This document shows, piece after piece, positions 33,193 through 43,610 of a stretch of DNA of 64,000 bases. The translations under genes were made by a program, and so were the position numbers. The stretch spans positions 17,017,116 through 17,081,115 of the forward strand of contig JAAALK010000082.1 of assembly GCA_019279435.1 (NCBI GenBank). Direction: 5' to 3'. This DNA comes from Zizania palustris. Lineage: Eukaryota > Streptophyta > Magnoliopsida > Poales > Poaceae. The notes below the pieces were generated by a model, which was given only the letters and a program-made list of their open reading frames with translations, was not told the origin of the DNA and did no database searches. The first letter of the stretch is position 1; every line of letters starts with the position of its first letter.

Positions 33193-34178
33193 TGTAATCT
33201 GTAAACAGTTTTATTTCAATAATGAATGCCGATTTAAAATTGTCTCCATATTTACTAGCCCCTCTTTGGGTATAAACAACTTCGAAATGTATTCAAAGAT
33301 GGTTATAGGCAAAGAAAAAACTTCGGAGTACAATTTTTTGGGGGTTCGGAGCCCCTCTGTCATTTAAAGATCTTTCAAAATCTTATGAAATGTCTTCGAC
33401 TTTTTGCAGTCAGAAGAATGGTAACTTAGTACCTTTGTTTTACGAAAGAAATCAATTGAGATAACTTTCAGGACACTTTAGTGTCTTAACAAATTTGTCA
33501 CTTTGGACTTATGTTAACAGACATTCGAAGCTCATGGCTCAAATGTTGTTTTGCTTTAGCCACCTTCGGCTTGTCTTTGCGATCTCTGACGAACCAATGG
33601 TTCGGAGTTTGCAATGGTCTCTTTGGACTCTTTTTACGGATGTCTACCAGCCAATGGCTTGGACTCCGTATAATTGTAGCCACCTTCGGCTATTTTTGCA
33701 GAAGTCTACCAGCCAATGGCTTGGACTTCGCAGAATTTGTAGCCACCTTCGGCTATTTTTGCAGAAGTCTACCAGCCAATGGCTTGGACTTCGCAGAATT
33801 TGGCCACCTTCGGCTCTTTTTTACGGAAGTCTGCAAGCTGCAGCTTGGACTCCGTAGATTTTGGCCACCTTCGGCTCTTTTTACGGAAGTCTACCAGCCA
33901 ATGGCTTGGACTCCGTAGAATGTGGTTTTGGGCTCTTTTACGGATGCCTACAAGCCGTGGCCTGGGCTCCGGATTATGTCAGCCACCACACCGGAGGCTT
34001 CGACTTTATGGGTTCGAAGTCCGGAAATACAGCCCAGCTTAATGACACTTCCCTCTCGGTCGACCCCGCGGTTCCAGCGCGTCCGCTCGGGAAGCTGGAA
34101 GTCTATGAGGGGAAGGCAACTATCAGGGTGTATGCTTTATTAATTTAGAGGTGATTACAAGCGAATTACAAGGAGCCC
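33193..34178. repeat. ~63-bp tandem repeats between antisense gene and pol
   Basis: From about 33540 to 33990, six or more units contain GCCACCTTCGGCT(A/C)TTTTT and AGCCAATGGCTTGGACT. The GCCACC anchors lie at 33559, 33679, 33742, 33803 and 33864, spacing 61-63 bp in the regular part. ORFs in all frames here come from the repeat. Tandem repeats in this place are known in other Tat/Ogre-type elements, where they can seed satellites. Confidence 0.85.
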
Positions 34179-35609
34179 TTATGCGAAGTATCGCTTTAGG
34201 TGCTCCGCATGCCAAGTATGTGCTAACTCTTCACCTTCTAAATTAGCTAATTTGAATGAACCAGGGCGCCCTGAGCGGACAATTAGATATGGACCTTCCC
34301 ATTTATTGCCTAACTTCCTTGGTGCTATAATGCTTCGTAGAACAAGATGACTCGGCCTTAACTCGCTGAGCTTAACCTTCGGGTCATACCAAGTCTTCGT
34401 CTGCTGATGATACTTTGATAAATTAGCTACAGCCCGAAGTCTTGTTTCTTCTGACAAATCTAACGAAGCTTGTCTTTCTTCTTCAATGTCCGGTTCGGTG
34501 CTGCGAAATGATCCCCCCTTGAGCTCCGTTGGAGTCATAGCTTCATCTCCGAATAGTAGTCTGAACAGAGTAAAACATGTGGACCTTGTTTGCGTAGTCC
34601 GAATGGACCACAGAATCTTCGGAAGCTCTTCGGTCCACAGTCCCTTTGATAATCCTACTATTCTTCGATTTAACCCTGATAAAATATTTCCATTGGCTCG
34701 CTCTACAGCTCCATTCGACTGAGGGTGTCTCACTGCAGCAAAACATAGTTGAATGCCTAGGTCTTCGCAAAACTTCCTGAAGGGTTCTGCGTCGAACTGT
34801 GTTCCATTATCAACTGTGAGATATCTAGGCACTCCGAACCGGCAAATAATTTTCTTCCAGAAAAATTTCTGTACATTGTTCGAAGTGATAGCTGTTAAGG
34901 GCTCTGCTTCTACCCACTTAGAAAAATATTCAATAGCTACCACTGCGAACTTCAGATTTCCCTTTGCTAACGGAAAGGGACCAATTAGATCCATACCCCA
35001 TCTGACCATAGGCCATACCGGAGCAATGACTTGAAGAGCTGTTGGTGGGCGATGACTCCGTCGACCCATCCATTGGCATCCTTGATAAGTGCGGACCAAG
35101 CTCTCCGCATCAGCTGTTATTGTGGGCCAATAAAGCCCCTGGCGAAGTGTTTTTCCTGCCAGAGCTCTAGGGGCTAAATGGCTTCCACAAAGGCCTTCGT
35201 GAATTTCTCGAAGAATTTCTTGGCCTTCGGCTTGAGATATACATCGGAGTAGAGGGGAACATACTCCGGCCTTGTATAATATACCGTTGATTAACTGATA
35301 GTTTCTTGCTCTGAGCTTTAATCTTGACAACTGGGGCTTTTCGAGCAAATTTGCTCCACCTTGCAAGAGTTCTATGATCGAATCTTTCCAATCTGCACTA
35401 GGAATGCAAAGAATCTCCGCAGAGGCAATTTGTGGCACCGAAGGAATATTGAGCTCCTCATAGAAAGCTTCTTCAGGCACATCCACAGCTCCGGCTGCAG
35501 CCTTCGCTAAAATGTCTGCTTGCACGTTTTCAGCTCTTGGTATACTCCGAATGGAAATACCCTTGAAGTGTGCTTCGATTTTGCGGATTTCTTCTAAATA
35601 CTTTGCAAG
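34179..35609 (-). CDS. Tat pol, part after the amber codon: end of RNase H, integrase
   Basis: In the same frame as the upstream ORF, separated only by the TAG at 35610-35612. It starts with the tail of RNase H (MQADILAKAAAG), then the zinc-binding region of integrase (HEGLCGSH...). In the core, the three acidic positions are seen in MDLIGPFPLAKGN, TVDNGTQFDAEPF and HPQSNGAVERANG. The C-terminal part ends WHAEHLKRYFA and a stop. One expected zinc-knuckle Cys region reads CQWMGRR. Otherwise the ~476 codons are undamaged. Integrase joins the cDNA to the host chromosome. Without readthrough this part is not translated from the main start. Confidence 0.85.
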   Translation of the reverse strand, partial: LAKYLEEIRKIEAHFKGISIRSIPRAENVQADILAKAAAGAVDVPEEAFYEELNIPSVPQIASAEILCIPSADWKDSIIELLQGGANLLEKPQLSRLKLRARNYQLINGILYKAGVCSPLLRCISQAEGQEILREIHEGLCGSHLAPRALAGKTLRQGLYWPTITADAESLVRTYQGCQWMGRRSHRPPTALQVIAPVWPMVRWGMDLIGPFPLAKGNLKFAVVAIEYFSKWVEAEPLTAITSNNVQKFFWKKIICRFGVPRYLTVDNGTQFDAEPFRKFCEDLGIQLCFAAVRHPQSNGAVERANGNILSGLNRRIVGLSKGLWTEELPKILWSIRTTQTRSTCFTLFRLLFGDEAMTPTELKGGSFRSTEPDIEEERQASLDLSEETRLRAVANLSKYHQQTKTWYDPKVKLSELRPSHLVLRSIIAPRKLGNKWEGPYLIVRSGRPGSFKLANLEGEELAHTWHAEHLKRYFA

Positions 35610-38600
35610 CTATGGATGCCGAACTTGAAAACTTTTGTCTACGTGCCCTGCTACTATCTGAGAATCTGTTTTTATAATTATTCTTGTAGCCCCTAGAGCA
35701 CGTGCTTTCCGGAGTCCCAATAAAATCCCTTCGTACTCCGCTATATTATTGGTAGACTTAAAGTTGAGTCTTGCGGAGTACATTGCTCTTTGTCCTGACG
35801 GTGAAATCAACACTGCCCCAATGCCTGCTCCGGATGCTTGGAAAGCCCCATCGGAATAAACAGTCCAAACTTCGTCATTTGATTTCTCCGGAGTCAAATT
35901 CGCAGGTGGAGTCCACTCTGCTACGAAGTCTGCTAGGACTTGGGATTTAATAGCTGTCCTTGCCAGGAAAGATATGCCGAAGGGTGCTAGCTCTACTGCC
36001 CACTTTCCAATCCTTCCAGTGGAATCTTTGCTTCGGAGCATATCTCCTAAGGGATACGAAGTTGGTACAATTACATTGTGAGCCAAAAAATAATGTCTTA
36101 GCTTCCTCGAAGCCATTATCAGAGCATAAACGAACTTCTCAAGTTCGGAGTATCTTGTCTTCGCTCCTGATAATGCTTCGGATACAAAATAGACAGGATT
36201 TTGGACCAACTTCCCATTGAAATCCACTTCTTTGACAAGGACTGCGCTGACAGCTGAACCTGTAGCTGCAAGATACAGAAGTAGGGTTTCGTCCGCAATA
36301 GGCACCGTAAGTGTAGCAAGATTGCTGAGATAATCTTTAATATCTTCGAAGCTTTTCTGACACTCCGGTGTCCATGCAAAATCTTCGGACCCTTTCAAAG
36401 CTTTAAATATTGGCAAGCTCCTCTCCGCAGACCTTGATAAAAACCTGCTAAGTGCGGCCAAACGTCCAGTCAGCTTTTGCACTTGCTTTAAATTCTCCGG
36501 AGGAGCCATCTTCTGCAGCGCAGTTATTTGAGTAGGGCTAGCTTCAATTCCCCTGCTTGAAACTAAGTACCCTAACAACTTTCCAGCCTTAGCTCCGAAT
36601 ATACATTTTTCGGGGTTAAGACGGATCCCACATGCCCGAAGGCTATTGAATGTTTCTGCTAAGTCTAGGCTATGATGGTGCTTTAAAGCACTCTTTATTA
36701 CAATATCATCCATATAGGCCTCCACATTGCGACCTAGTTGATGACCTAGAGCCTTAGCAACTAATCTTGAAAAAGTAGCCCCGGCATTTCTTAGGTCGAA
36801 GGGCATTCTTACATAGCAGAAGACTCCCGAAGGAGTTACAAAGCTTGTCTTGATTTCATCTTCGCGCTTCAACCATATTTGATGATAACCAGAATACGCG
36901 TCAAGGAAGCTTAGTAACTCCGAACCTGCAGTGGAGTCAACTAGTTGATCAATTCGGGGCATGGGGTAGGGGTCACGTGGGCACGCTTTATTCAGAGATG
37001 TGAAATCAATGCACATGCGCCACTTCCCGGAAGACTTCTTCCTGACGAAGACTGGGTTGGCTAACCATTCTGTGTGGGCCACTTCTCTGATAATCCCAGC
37101 CTTCAACAGTTTTTCAACTTCGTCCTTAGCTAGGGCAGCTCTCTCTGCGGACATCTTCCGGAGTCCTTGTCGAACAGGCCGGGCCTTCGGGTTTACAAGT
37201 AAACTGTGCTCAATAATATCCTGATCGACTCCGGTGATATCTTCGTCAGACCAAGCGAAGACATCCAAATTTTCTTCCACGACTTTTTCCAAGGAGGTTG
37301 CAACTTCAGGAGGTAAATCTTTACCAAATTGAAAAGTGTATTCTTTACCATCTCTAACAATGATCTTCGTTGCAATCTCTCCTTCGGGACTTGGTCTCGG
37401 AAAAGACTTCTTCGAAGCTTCGGAGGGGGCTGAAAAAATTTCTTCATTATCTTGGACACTATTTACCTGCCTCGGATCAAGAGGAGGACCGTGACCATAT
37501 TCTGCCCTCCGAGCCATGGCTTGATCTCCGAAGATTGTTAGGACTCCTGCTTGTGTGGGCATCTTCATGCACAAGTAGTTGTGATGCGCCACAGCTCCGA
37601 ACTGATTCAACATGCCCCGTCCGAAGATGACATTATAAGCATACGGGGCATCTACCACATCAAAGATAACTTCTTCAGTTCGGGCTAATAAACCTTCTCC
37701 GAAGGTTACTTCCAGGCCTATCTGGCCAAGTGCATCAAGCGGAGGTCCTGCGAAGCCTTGCAGAGGACGAGCCGCTGGGAGGAGATGCTTCCTGGAAATG
37801 CATAACTGATCGAAGGCTTGCACAAAAATGATATCTGCCGAACTACCTCCGTCAATTAGCACCCTTCGGACTTCAGTCCCTGCAATATCAGCAGTGATAA
37901 CCAATGGATCTGCATGCGGGAACTTAATACCAGCTGCATCCTCCGCAGAGAAAGATATTGGAATATGAGACCACTTCGGCATTGCAGCTGCAGATGACGA
38001 AGTCCCAATATGACCTACTTCCCGAACGTACTCTCTTCGCTGTCTCTTGGACATGCTTCCGAGGGTACCTCCTCCGGAGATAGGGAGAACTACTCTCTTT
38101 CCTCTATCTTGCCCTTCCTCTTGCTTCAGAGGTGGCATAACATTGGCCACCGGAGGGTGCCTTGCAGCATCAAAATTTTCTATCCGCGCTACAGCCTGGA
38201 CCGGGTCTGGGCGCGCTGCTGCTGGACTTCGGTCGGTACTACCTCGACCCGAAGTTCTTTCCAAGTATTCTCCCCTTAGGGTAAGGATAGCCTTGCAGGT
38301 GTCAGTTGCATGGCTTCGATTCTCTCCATGAATACAGCAAAAAAGGGTCTGGCCCTTGCCAGCCGTTTTTCCTGGCGGCCTCCAGCCGCTAGACTTGTTC
38401 CCCGCAGACTGTGGAGCTCTCTGTATAAACTTCTGTGGGGGTGCAATATTCAAGACTTCAGAGCGAGGGTGCTTTTGCCCTCTTCTTCGATCATGTTGCA
38501 CTTCGAAGACTGGTTCCTGCGGCTGTGCCGAGGTCTTCACCTCTGCTTTAACTTCTTGCAATACTGTCGAAGTAGCAGCAGTCCTCCGAAGCCAACCCTC

Positions 38601-39572
38601 TTCTGACCTCGCATACTCCTCGAAATATGACATCAGCTGTGATACTGTGGAGATGCTCTTCCGATGCAGTTTATCCAGAAGGCCTTGATGACTGACGCCT
38701 TCCCGAGCCGCATCAACCACTGAGGATGTGGACAGCCCCCGAATTTGCGACTTCGTATGAGCGAAGCGCTTGAAGTACTGCCTCAATGTTTCTCCGGGGA
38801 GCTGTTTCACTTGGAAAAGGCTTCCTGTTGACATGGGAGGCACGAAGGTGCCCTGAAAGTTACTTATAAACTTCCTCTTCAACTGTGACCACGAATTGAT
38901 TGTTCCTGGTTTTAAAGACCAGAACCATCTCAACGCCACTCCTTGAAGAGCTAATGGGAAGCACTTCGCCATAGTGTCTCTGTCTCCGCCGCTAGCCTCA
39001 ATCGCTAGGGCATAAGAACACGCGAACTCTCCGGGATCTTCATCTCCGGCATACTTGCAGAGCTTCGAAGTTTTAAACTTTGGATCAAAGCGAACCTTCT
39101 GCAGCTCAGGATGCAACGGAGATTCATTGTCGTAGGAGGCGTTCTCTGGGGCTTCGGGATATCCAAGATCGTCGTCTTCGGGCACTTCGGAGATAGTTGG
39201 GATGGCTTGAGAGCGAAGCCTGTCCGCAGCTTCTTGTCGCCATCTTGCTACCTCAGCTTGAAGGTTGGCCATTTGAGTGGCCATATCTCCAAGGGTATCT
39301 TCTTCTCCTCCGGAAGGACCTTCCGGGTCTTGAGAACTGGTATGATCAGTTCGAATTGGGATGGAGGGTGGGGGAATGACTCCGGGCGGTCGGAGTATGG
39401 AAGGGGTTGGCGGAGAGGTTTCGTATCCTCGAGGGATAGAAGCCCCTTGCGGAGTTTGAGGTGGAGGGATAGTCGAAGACCCTCCGACTTCGACTGTGTT
39501 GAAGGGTATCTCTCCGGAGATCCGAGAGGACCTCCGAGTAGGATTGCGAGGTGCGCTCCGCTTAGGAGGCAT
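35610..39572 (-). CDS. Tat gag-pol polyprotein, part before the amber codon
   Basis: 1320 codons, start 62 bp from the 5' LTR. Residues ~60-130 are Pro-rich with a short helix. ~170-320 is the gag capsid (DPGEFACSYALAIEASGGD; ALQGVALRWFWSLKPGTI). A Cys/His motif is at ~410-425 (CCIHGENRSHATDTC) and the aspartic protease at ~573 (VLIDGGSSADIIF). Reverse transcriptase covers ~790-1010, with FLDAYSGYHQI and the catalytic YMDDIVIKS at ~953. Then comes a degenerate first RNase H (~1090-1210), and an archaeal-type RNase H from ~1234 (YSDGAFQ; TNNIAEYEGILLGL; KTDSQIV). TAG at 35610-35612 stops it after FQVRHP. The dual RNase H is a Tat hallmark. Confidence 0.92.
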   Translation of the reverse strand: MPPKRSAPRNPTRRSSRISGEIPFNTVEVGGSSTIPPPQTPQGASIPRGYETSPPTPSILRPPGVIPPPSIPIRTDHTSSQDPEGPSGGEEDTLGDMATQMANLQAEVARWRQEAADRLRSQAIPTISEVPEDDDLGYPEAPENASYDNESPLHPELQKVRFDPKFKTSKLCKYAGDEDPGEFACSYALAIEASGGDRDTMAKCFPLALQGVALRWFWSLKPGTINSWSQLKRKFISNFQGTFVPPMSTGSLFQVKQLPGETLRQYFKRFAHTKSQIRGLSTSSVVDAAREGVSHQGLLDKLHRKSISTVSQLMSYFEEYARSEEGWLRRTAATSTVLQEVKAEVKTSAQPQEPVFEVQHDRRRGQKHPRSEVLNIAPPQKFIQRAPQSAGNKSSGWRPPGKTAGKGQTLFCCIHGENRSHATDTCKAILTLRGEYLERTSGRGSTDRSPAAARPDPVQAVARIENFDAARHPPVANVMPPLKQEEGQDRGKRVVLPISGGGTLGSMSKRQRREYVREVGHIGTSSSAAAMPKWSHIPISFSAEDAAGIKFPHADPLVITADIAGTEVRRVLIDGGSSADIIFVQAFDQLCISRKHLLPAARPLQGFAGPPLDALGQIGLEVTFGEGLLARTEEVIFDVVDAPYAYNVIFGRGMLNQFGAVAHHNYLCMKMPTQAGVLTIFGDQAMARRAEYGHGPPLDPRQVNSVQDNEEIFSAPSEASKKSFPRPSPEGEIATKIIVRDGKEYTFQFGKDLPPEVATSLEKVVEENLDVFAWSDEDITGVDQDIIEHSLLVNPKARPVRQGLRKMSAERAALAKDEVEKLLKAGIIREVAHTEWLANPVFVRKKSSGKWRMCIDFTSLNKACPRDPYPMPRIDQLVDSTAGSELLSFLDAYSGYHQIWLKREDEIKTSFVTPSGVFCYVRMPFDLRNAGATFSRLVAKALGHQLGRNVEAYMDDIVIKSALKHHHSLDLAETFNSLRACGIRLNPEKCIFGAKAGKLLGYLVSSRGIEASPTQITALQKMAPPENLKQVQKLTGRLAALSRFLSRSAERSLPIFKALKGSEDFAWTPECQKSFEDIKDYLSNLATLTVPIADETLLLYLAATGSAVSAVLVKEVDFNGKLVQNPVYFVSEALSGAKTRYSELEKFVYALIMASRKLRHYFLAHNVIVPTSYPLGDMLRSKDSTGRIGKWAVELAPFGISFLARTAIKSQVLADFVAEWTPPANLTPEKSNDEVWTVYSDGAFQASGAGIGAVLISPSGQRAMYSARLNFKSTNNIAEYEGILLGLRKARALGATRIIIKTDSQIVAGHVDKSFQVRHP

Positions 39573-39614
39573 GATGTAAGAAGTTGGTAGAGAACAAAGT
39601 TTTTTGGACTAGGT

Positions 39615-39632
39615 TCCCCACGGACGGCGCCA
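39615..39632 (-). other. Primer-binding site of the Tat element
   Basis: The minus strand reads TGGCGCCGTCCGTGGGGA, two bases from the LTR. It matches the complement of the 3' end of plant tRNA-Asp in the first nine bases and the final GGGGA, with mismatches between. Confidence 0.7.
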
Positions 39633-39634
39633 AC

Positions 39635-40129
39635 TGTTGGCGTAAAAGATTACGCTAACAGGTTTCTGTAGAAAAGAAACTAACAAACGAAGTGTTTGTG
39701 AAGCAAACTGTTCTAAGCCTCCGAAAGGATAATAGCTTAGAATAGTTCGAAAGTGTGTATTGAATCACTTGTATTCGGTCCCTATTACAGGGTGAAATGG
39801 GGGGTATTTATAGGCCTAAACATTAAGGAAAAGACCTATTTACCCCTCTATTACAACCGACATTAAGGAAACTATTCGGTTTCCTTAATAGGGCTAAAAT
39901 GGTAAAAGACTAATCTAATAAGAAAGAAGATAAGTCTTCCATCTTAGCTGGCAGAAAAGATCCTGAAGGGCTTTAGTTCGAAGACATACTTCGAACCAAT
40001 GCCTGTCTTCGGGCTTCGAACAGGGTTCCGAGTATCTTCGAAGATGATCTTCGGAGAATCTTCGAACTGGTTGACTGCCTTCATGCATCTTCGACAATAA
40101 CCCTGAAGATGAGATATTTTTCCCCAACA
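39635..40129 (-). repeat. 5' LTR of the Tat element
   Basis: 495 bp, the same as 28609-29103 apart from one base near the end. It drives gag-pol on the minus strand from the TATAAATA at the same internal position. Confidence 0.95.
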
Positions 40130-41350
40130 CCATAATTCCTCTTTAGAGAATCTTCATTTTCTTAACATCCTACGTGACAATTTTCTTTAAATATTTTTAA
40201 ATTTTTATCAAAACATCTATGTATCATATCATAATAGCAGGACAAATCTTGTGTTTTCCACACTTCATTTACTTTTTAGAATTAAAAAATTATTAAGCTC
40301 CACATTATCAATCGAGTATCGCAACCTAGATTTTTAAAATCTTCTTTTCATTTAGTGGTTAAGGCATACAAATGGACTAAAAATATGAATATGATGTTTC
40401 TATAAATTTTAGTTCATTATTTTAGGAACTTGCAATTCAAATTTCACATATTTCAATTTAAATCCTAGAAACACTTAATGAATTAAAAATAGTAAACTAA
40501 TCAACAAAAATACCAAACTTTTACGTGATATAAGTTATATTGTATTTTGATTGTAAAAAAGTTTCAAGTTCAAACAAATATTTAACCATCGATTTGCTTT
40601 CAAATCCAACCTTTTTCTTCTCTAAACCCTAATTCCTCGTGGAAGAATCTCTATTTTCTTAACATCCTACGTCACAACTTTTGGTTCATTATTTCAAGCA
40701 CTTACAGTTCAAATTTTACATATTTCAATTTAAATCCTAAAAACACACTTAATGAATTAAAAATAGTAAACTTATCCATATTAATACAAAAAAATTTACA
40801 TGGCATAATCTATGTTGTATTTTGATTGTAAAAAAATCAAGTTTAAACAAATATTTAACCTTAGATTTTGTTTCAACCCTAACGCATTATTTCTCAAAAC
40901 CTGAATTCCTCTTAGGAGAATCTCGGTTTTTTTTAATATCTTATGTGACAACTTTTTTAAAATATTTTTAAATTTTTATCATATTATCTACGTATTATAT
41001 TATAACACCATGAAAACTCTCGTATTTTTTATACTTCATTTGTTTTTGAAATTAAAAAACATTAAACTCCACATTGTCAATCGAGTATCATAACCTAAAT
41101 TTTTTCAGACTTTATTTCAATTTAGTGGATAAGAACTAAAAATAGACTCAAAACATGAATATAATTTTTCAAGAAAGTTTGGTGCATTATTTAAGGCATT
41201 TCCTGTTCAAATTTCAGCTATTTCAACTTAAATCCTAGAAACACAATTAATGAATTAAAAATAGCAAATAGATCTAGAAACATTTAAAAAATTACATGGA
41301 ATAAGTTGTGTTGTATATTAAGTGTAGAAAAAATTTCAATCTTAAATAAA
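40130..41350. repeat. AT-rich ~495-bp tandem array, right part
   Basis: Continuation of 27790-28608 after the Tat element. Units are centred near 40478, 40752 (shortened) and 41248. Divergence between units is moderate, so the array is older than the Tat insertion. Confidence 0.75.
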
Positions 41351-42309
41351 GTTGTAAATATCTTACTGTCTTGTACTGCTAGAAAACCCCCACTAACTTA
41401 AGTATTTTATATTATATAAATAATAAATAAATCACATATATTAATATAGTGATGCCATATCATCCTTAGTCACTAAAAGTCTGATCTGTATAAAATCCTA
41501 AAATGGAACCTCTAAAATGGATACAGATGTATTCATTTTTATATCCACATTCAGCTAGAATTCGGATATATGTTTCTATATCCATATTTGTTAAATAAAT
41601 TCAGATGTTTTCGTTTAACATTTATATTTAATTCGAATACAAATACATATATTTATATTTATAATTTATCGAATACGAATATAGATAATTCAAATATTTT
41701 GACGCCCATATCCATCCCGACCACTACTTGATCCAAAACATCTCATGGCTCACTAGTCACATGCCTTGATGCTCAAAGGTGATGTACTTGAGTGTACCTA
41801 GCATCTCCAACTACACTAGGCAGTACATGTCTATCTGAGAAGCAGCTCATTGGTATTCACCTAGCGAGAATCTAAAACTAATATTTTTTAGTTTTGTATA
41901 ATTTATTTTAAATTATATTATTATTGAGTGTCTTAGTTTGTGGTCATACATTATCACGCCTAGCTAACGTCATAACCTCTCTCGCCATAGTTTTTTTCTA
42001 AAACATGTGGTGGTCGATTTCCCAGTCACAACTCCATTGGCGAGCCACGATAAGATGTTTGGAACAGTTCTAGTGGATAATAAGTAACATTAGGATATTC
42101 GGACCAGTTCAAGTATATAAAAATAACACGGTGGATAAAAAGTAATAGACATTCTTTAAATATTTGTACAAACGAACTAAACAATAGCTATAGACATTTT
42201 GCTACACTTTACTTATCAATTAGAAAACTTATATTTTCCACAGAGTTTAGTAAGCTATAAGTGTGACAGACTCTTAAGTTGAGGCATGGTAAATTATAGG
42301 TAGAAACCA
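41351..42309. other. Unassigned AT-rich intergenic sequence
   Basis: No coding region or clear repeat structure. ATTCGAATA(C/T)-type phrases recur loosely around 41500-41700. Confidence 0.4.
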
Positions 42310-43610
42310 AATAGATCTTTAGGACTGAAACGGGCGACTAGAGGGGGGTGAATAGGCGCCTCAACAAGTTCTTCTGAATTGATGGTTTTTTCTAAACACT
42401 CAACTATCCTCTAAAAAGACAATATGAGAAAATGGTGCTATCACTCTCTTATTGAATATTGAATATGATGAGTAATGACAATACGAGAGATCACTAACAC
42501 AAATGATTATGGCCAACCTAAAAACAAATCACCAGCAGCATGCAGTGGAGAAAATCAATTTGCTGAATCAAATGAACACCGGGTAATTTCTGATTCACGC
42601 GAAATGTGGAGAGAAGTAAAACCGGATTAAACTCCGCATGATAACTCATGCGCAAATCCCTGTGAAGATATGCAATGAAGACTTGATGCAGGAAACGAAA
42701 GTAGAAAGGATCGATGCAGTCCCATGCAGCGGTGGTCTTGTGATGCCAAGCGAGTGTGCTTGTTCAAGGCGGGTTCCGTGGATGGAGTGCCTCGTGCTGG
42801 TAGAATTCAAGGAAAATCAAACCGGCATGAGGCTTGATCTGTGCACAGTGCCGTGGATTAGAAACACTCCCTTGAAGAACCAACAAGCGGGACCCACACT
42901 CAGAACAACAGAAATCAACACCTATGGCTAGAAGAAAAATTCGTGAACTACAGTTGCTTGCACCGACGGACTGTTAGCAAGAAAAATTGCTCTTGACTGC
43001 AGTGATTCATGTGGGCACGCAGGCCTTGCGATGAATCCCAAGTGGTCTGGTTCGGAAGGCACAGAGGAGACGCACAACAACAAATCGCCAGAAGTTTCTT
43101 AATCAAACAGAGAAGCAGGCGACAGAATCCTCTATGCAAATTTGATGCAAACAAAAACACAACACTGGCCAAATGGTCTGAGCCGGCGATGAAAACGAAA
43201 ATCACTGGCAGAAAGGAAATCTGGCCAGCAGCAGCGTTGATTTTCAAGAACCAAAGGGCCGGCGATGGCACTTGAAAAACTCACAGACCTACGGTGATTT
43301 CAACCAGGAGAAAACAGCTAGAGGGTGATGTGATGAGCAGGCACCCTGTGGTGGCAAAAGAAACAATCGGCAAGCCACAAGTAGAGAACAATCACCGATG
43401 CAAATAAGCCGGCAGCGTCAAAACAAATCAGCGAAATCAAAGCAAACAGTGACTTCTTAGAAAACCAGTGCACAGTCAGTGGGAAGAAAAACCGAGCAAC
43501 TCACCTGGTGCCTGGCGCCGGCGGTGAAGAACAGGAGAACCTCACGTACGGCGGCAGCAAAAAAACAGGGAAGAGAAGGAATAAAAAGACCCAAAATGTG
43601 ATTAGTAAAT
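42310..43610 (-). mobile_element. Possible copia (SIRE/Maximus-like) LTR remnant
   Basis: 42331-42370 reads CTAGAGGGGGGTGAATAGGCG, a phrase I know from LTR/leader regions of grass SIRE/Maximus-type elements. The A/G-rich non-coding sequence to about 43610 shows no ORF with family motifs (the 42638-42931 and 43009-43275 ORFs show none). No second LTR or target duplication was found. Confidence 0.35.

Larger units (their letters stand above)
28609..40129 (-). mobile_element. Young Tat-lineage Ty3/gypsy retrotransposon
   Basis: 11,521 bp, flanked by a perfect 5-bp target duplication CCATA (28604-28608 and 40130-40134). The 495-bp LTRs differ, by eye, at one base. On the minus strand: primer site, gag-pol (39572-34179), ~63-bp tandem repeats, then a region whose gene runs on the opposite strand, then the 3' LTR. 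Two RNase H domains, the second of archaeal type (YSDGAFQASGAGIGAVL), and an extra antisense ORF after pol place it in the Tat lineage (Retand/Grande-like). One amber codon breaks pol, so it may be recently inactivated or rely on readthrough. Confidence 0.95.

Noticed and set aside
33495..34148. ORFs of 61-135 codons with LGLR/ANGLD repeats
   Set aside because: Artefacts of the 63-bp tandem repeat, open in three frames.
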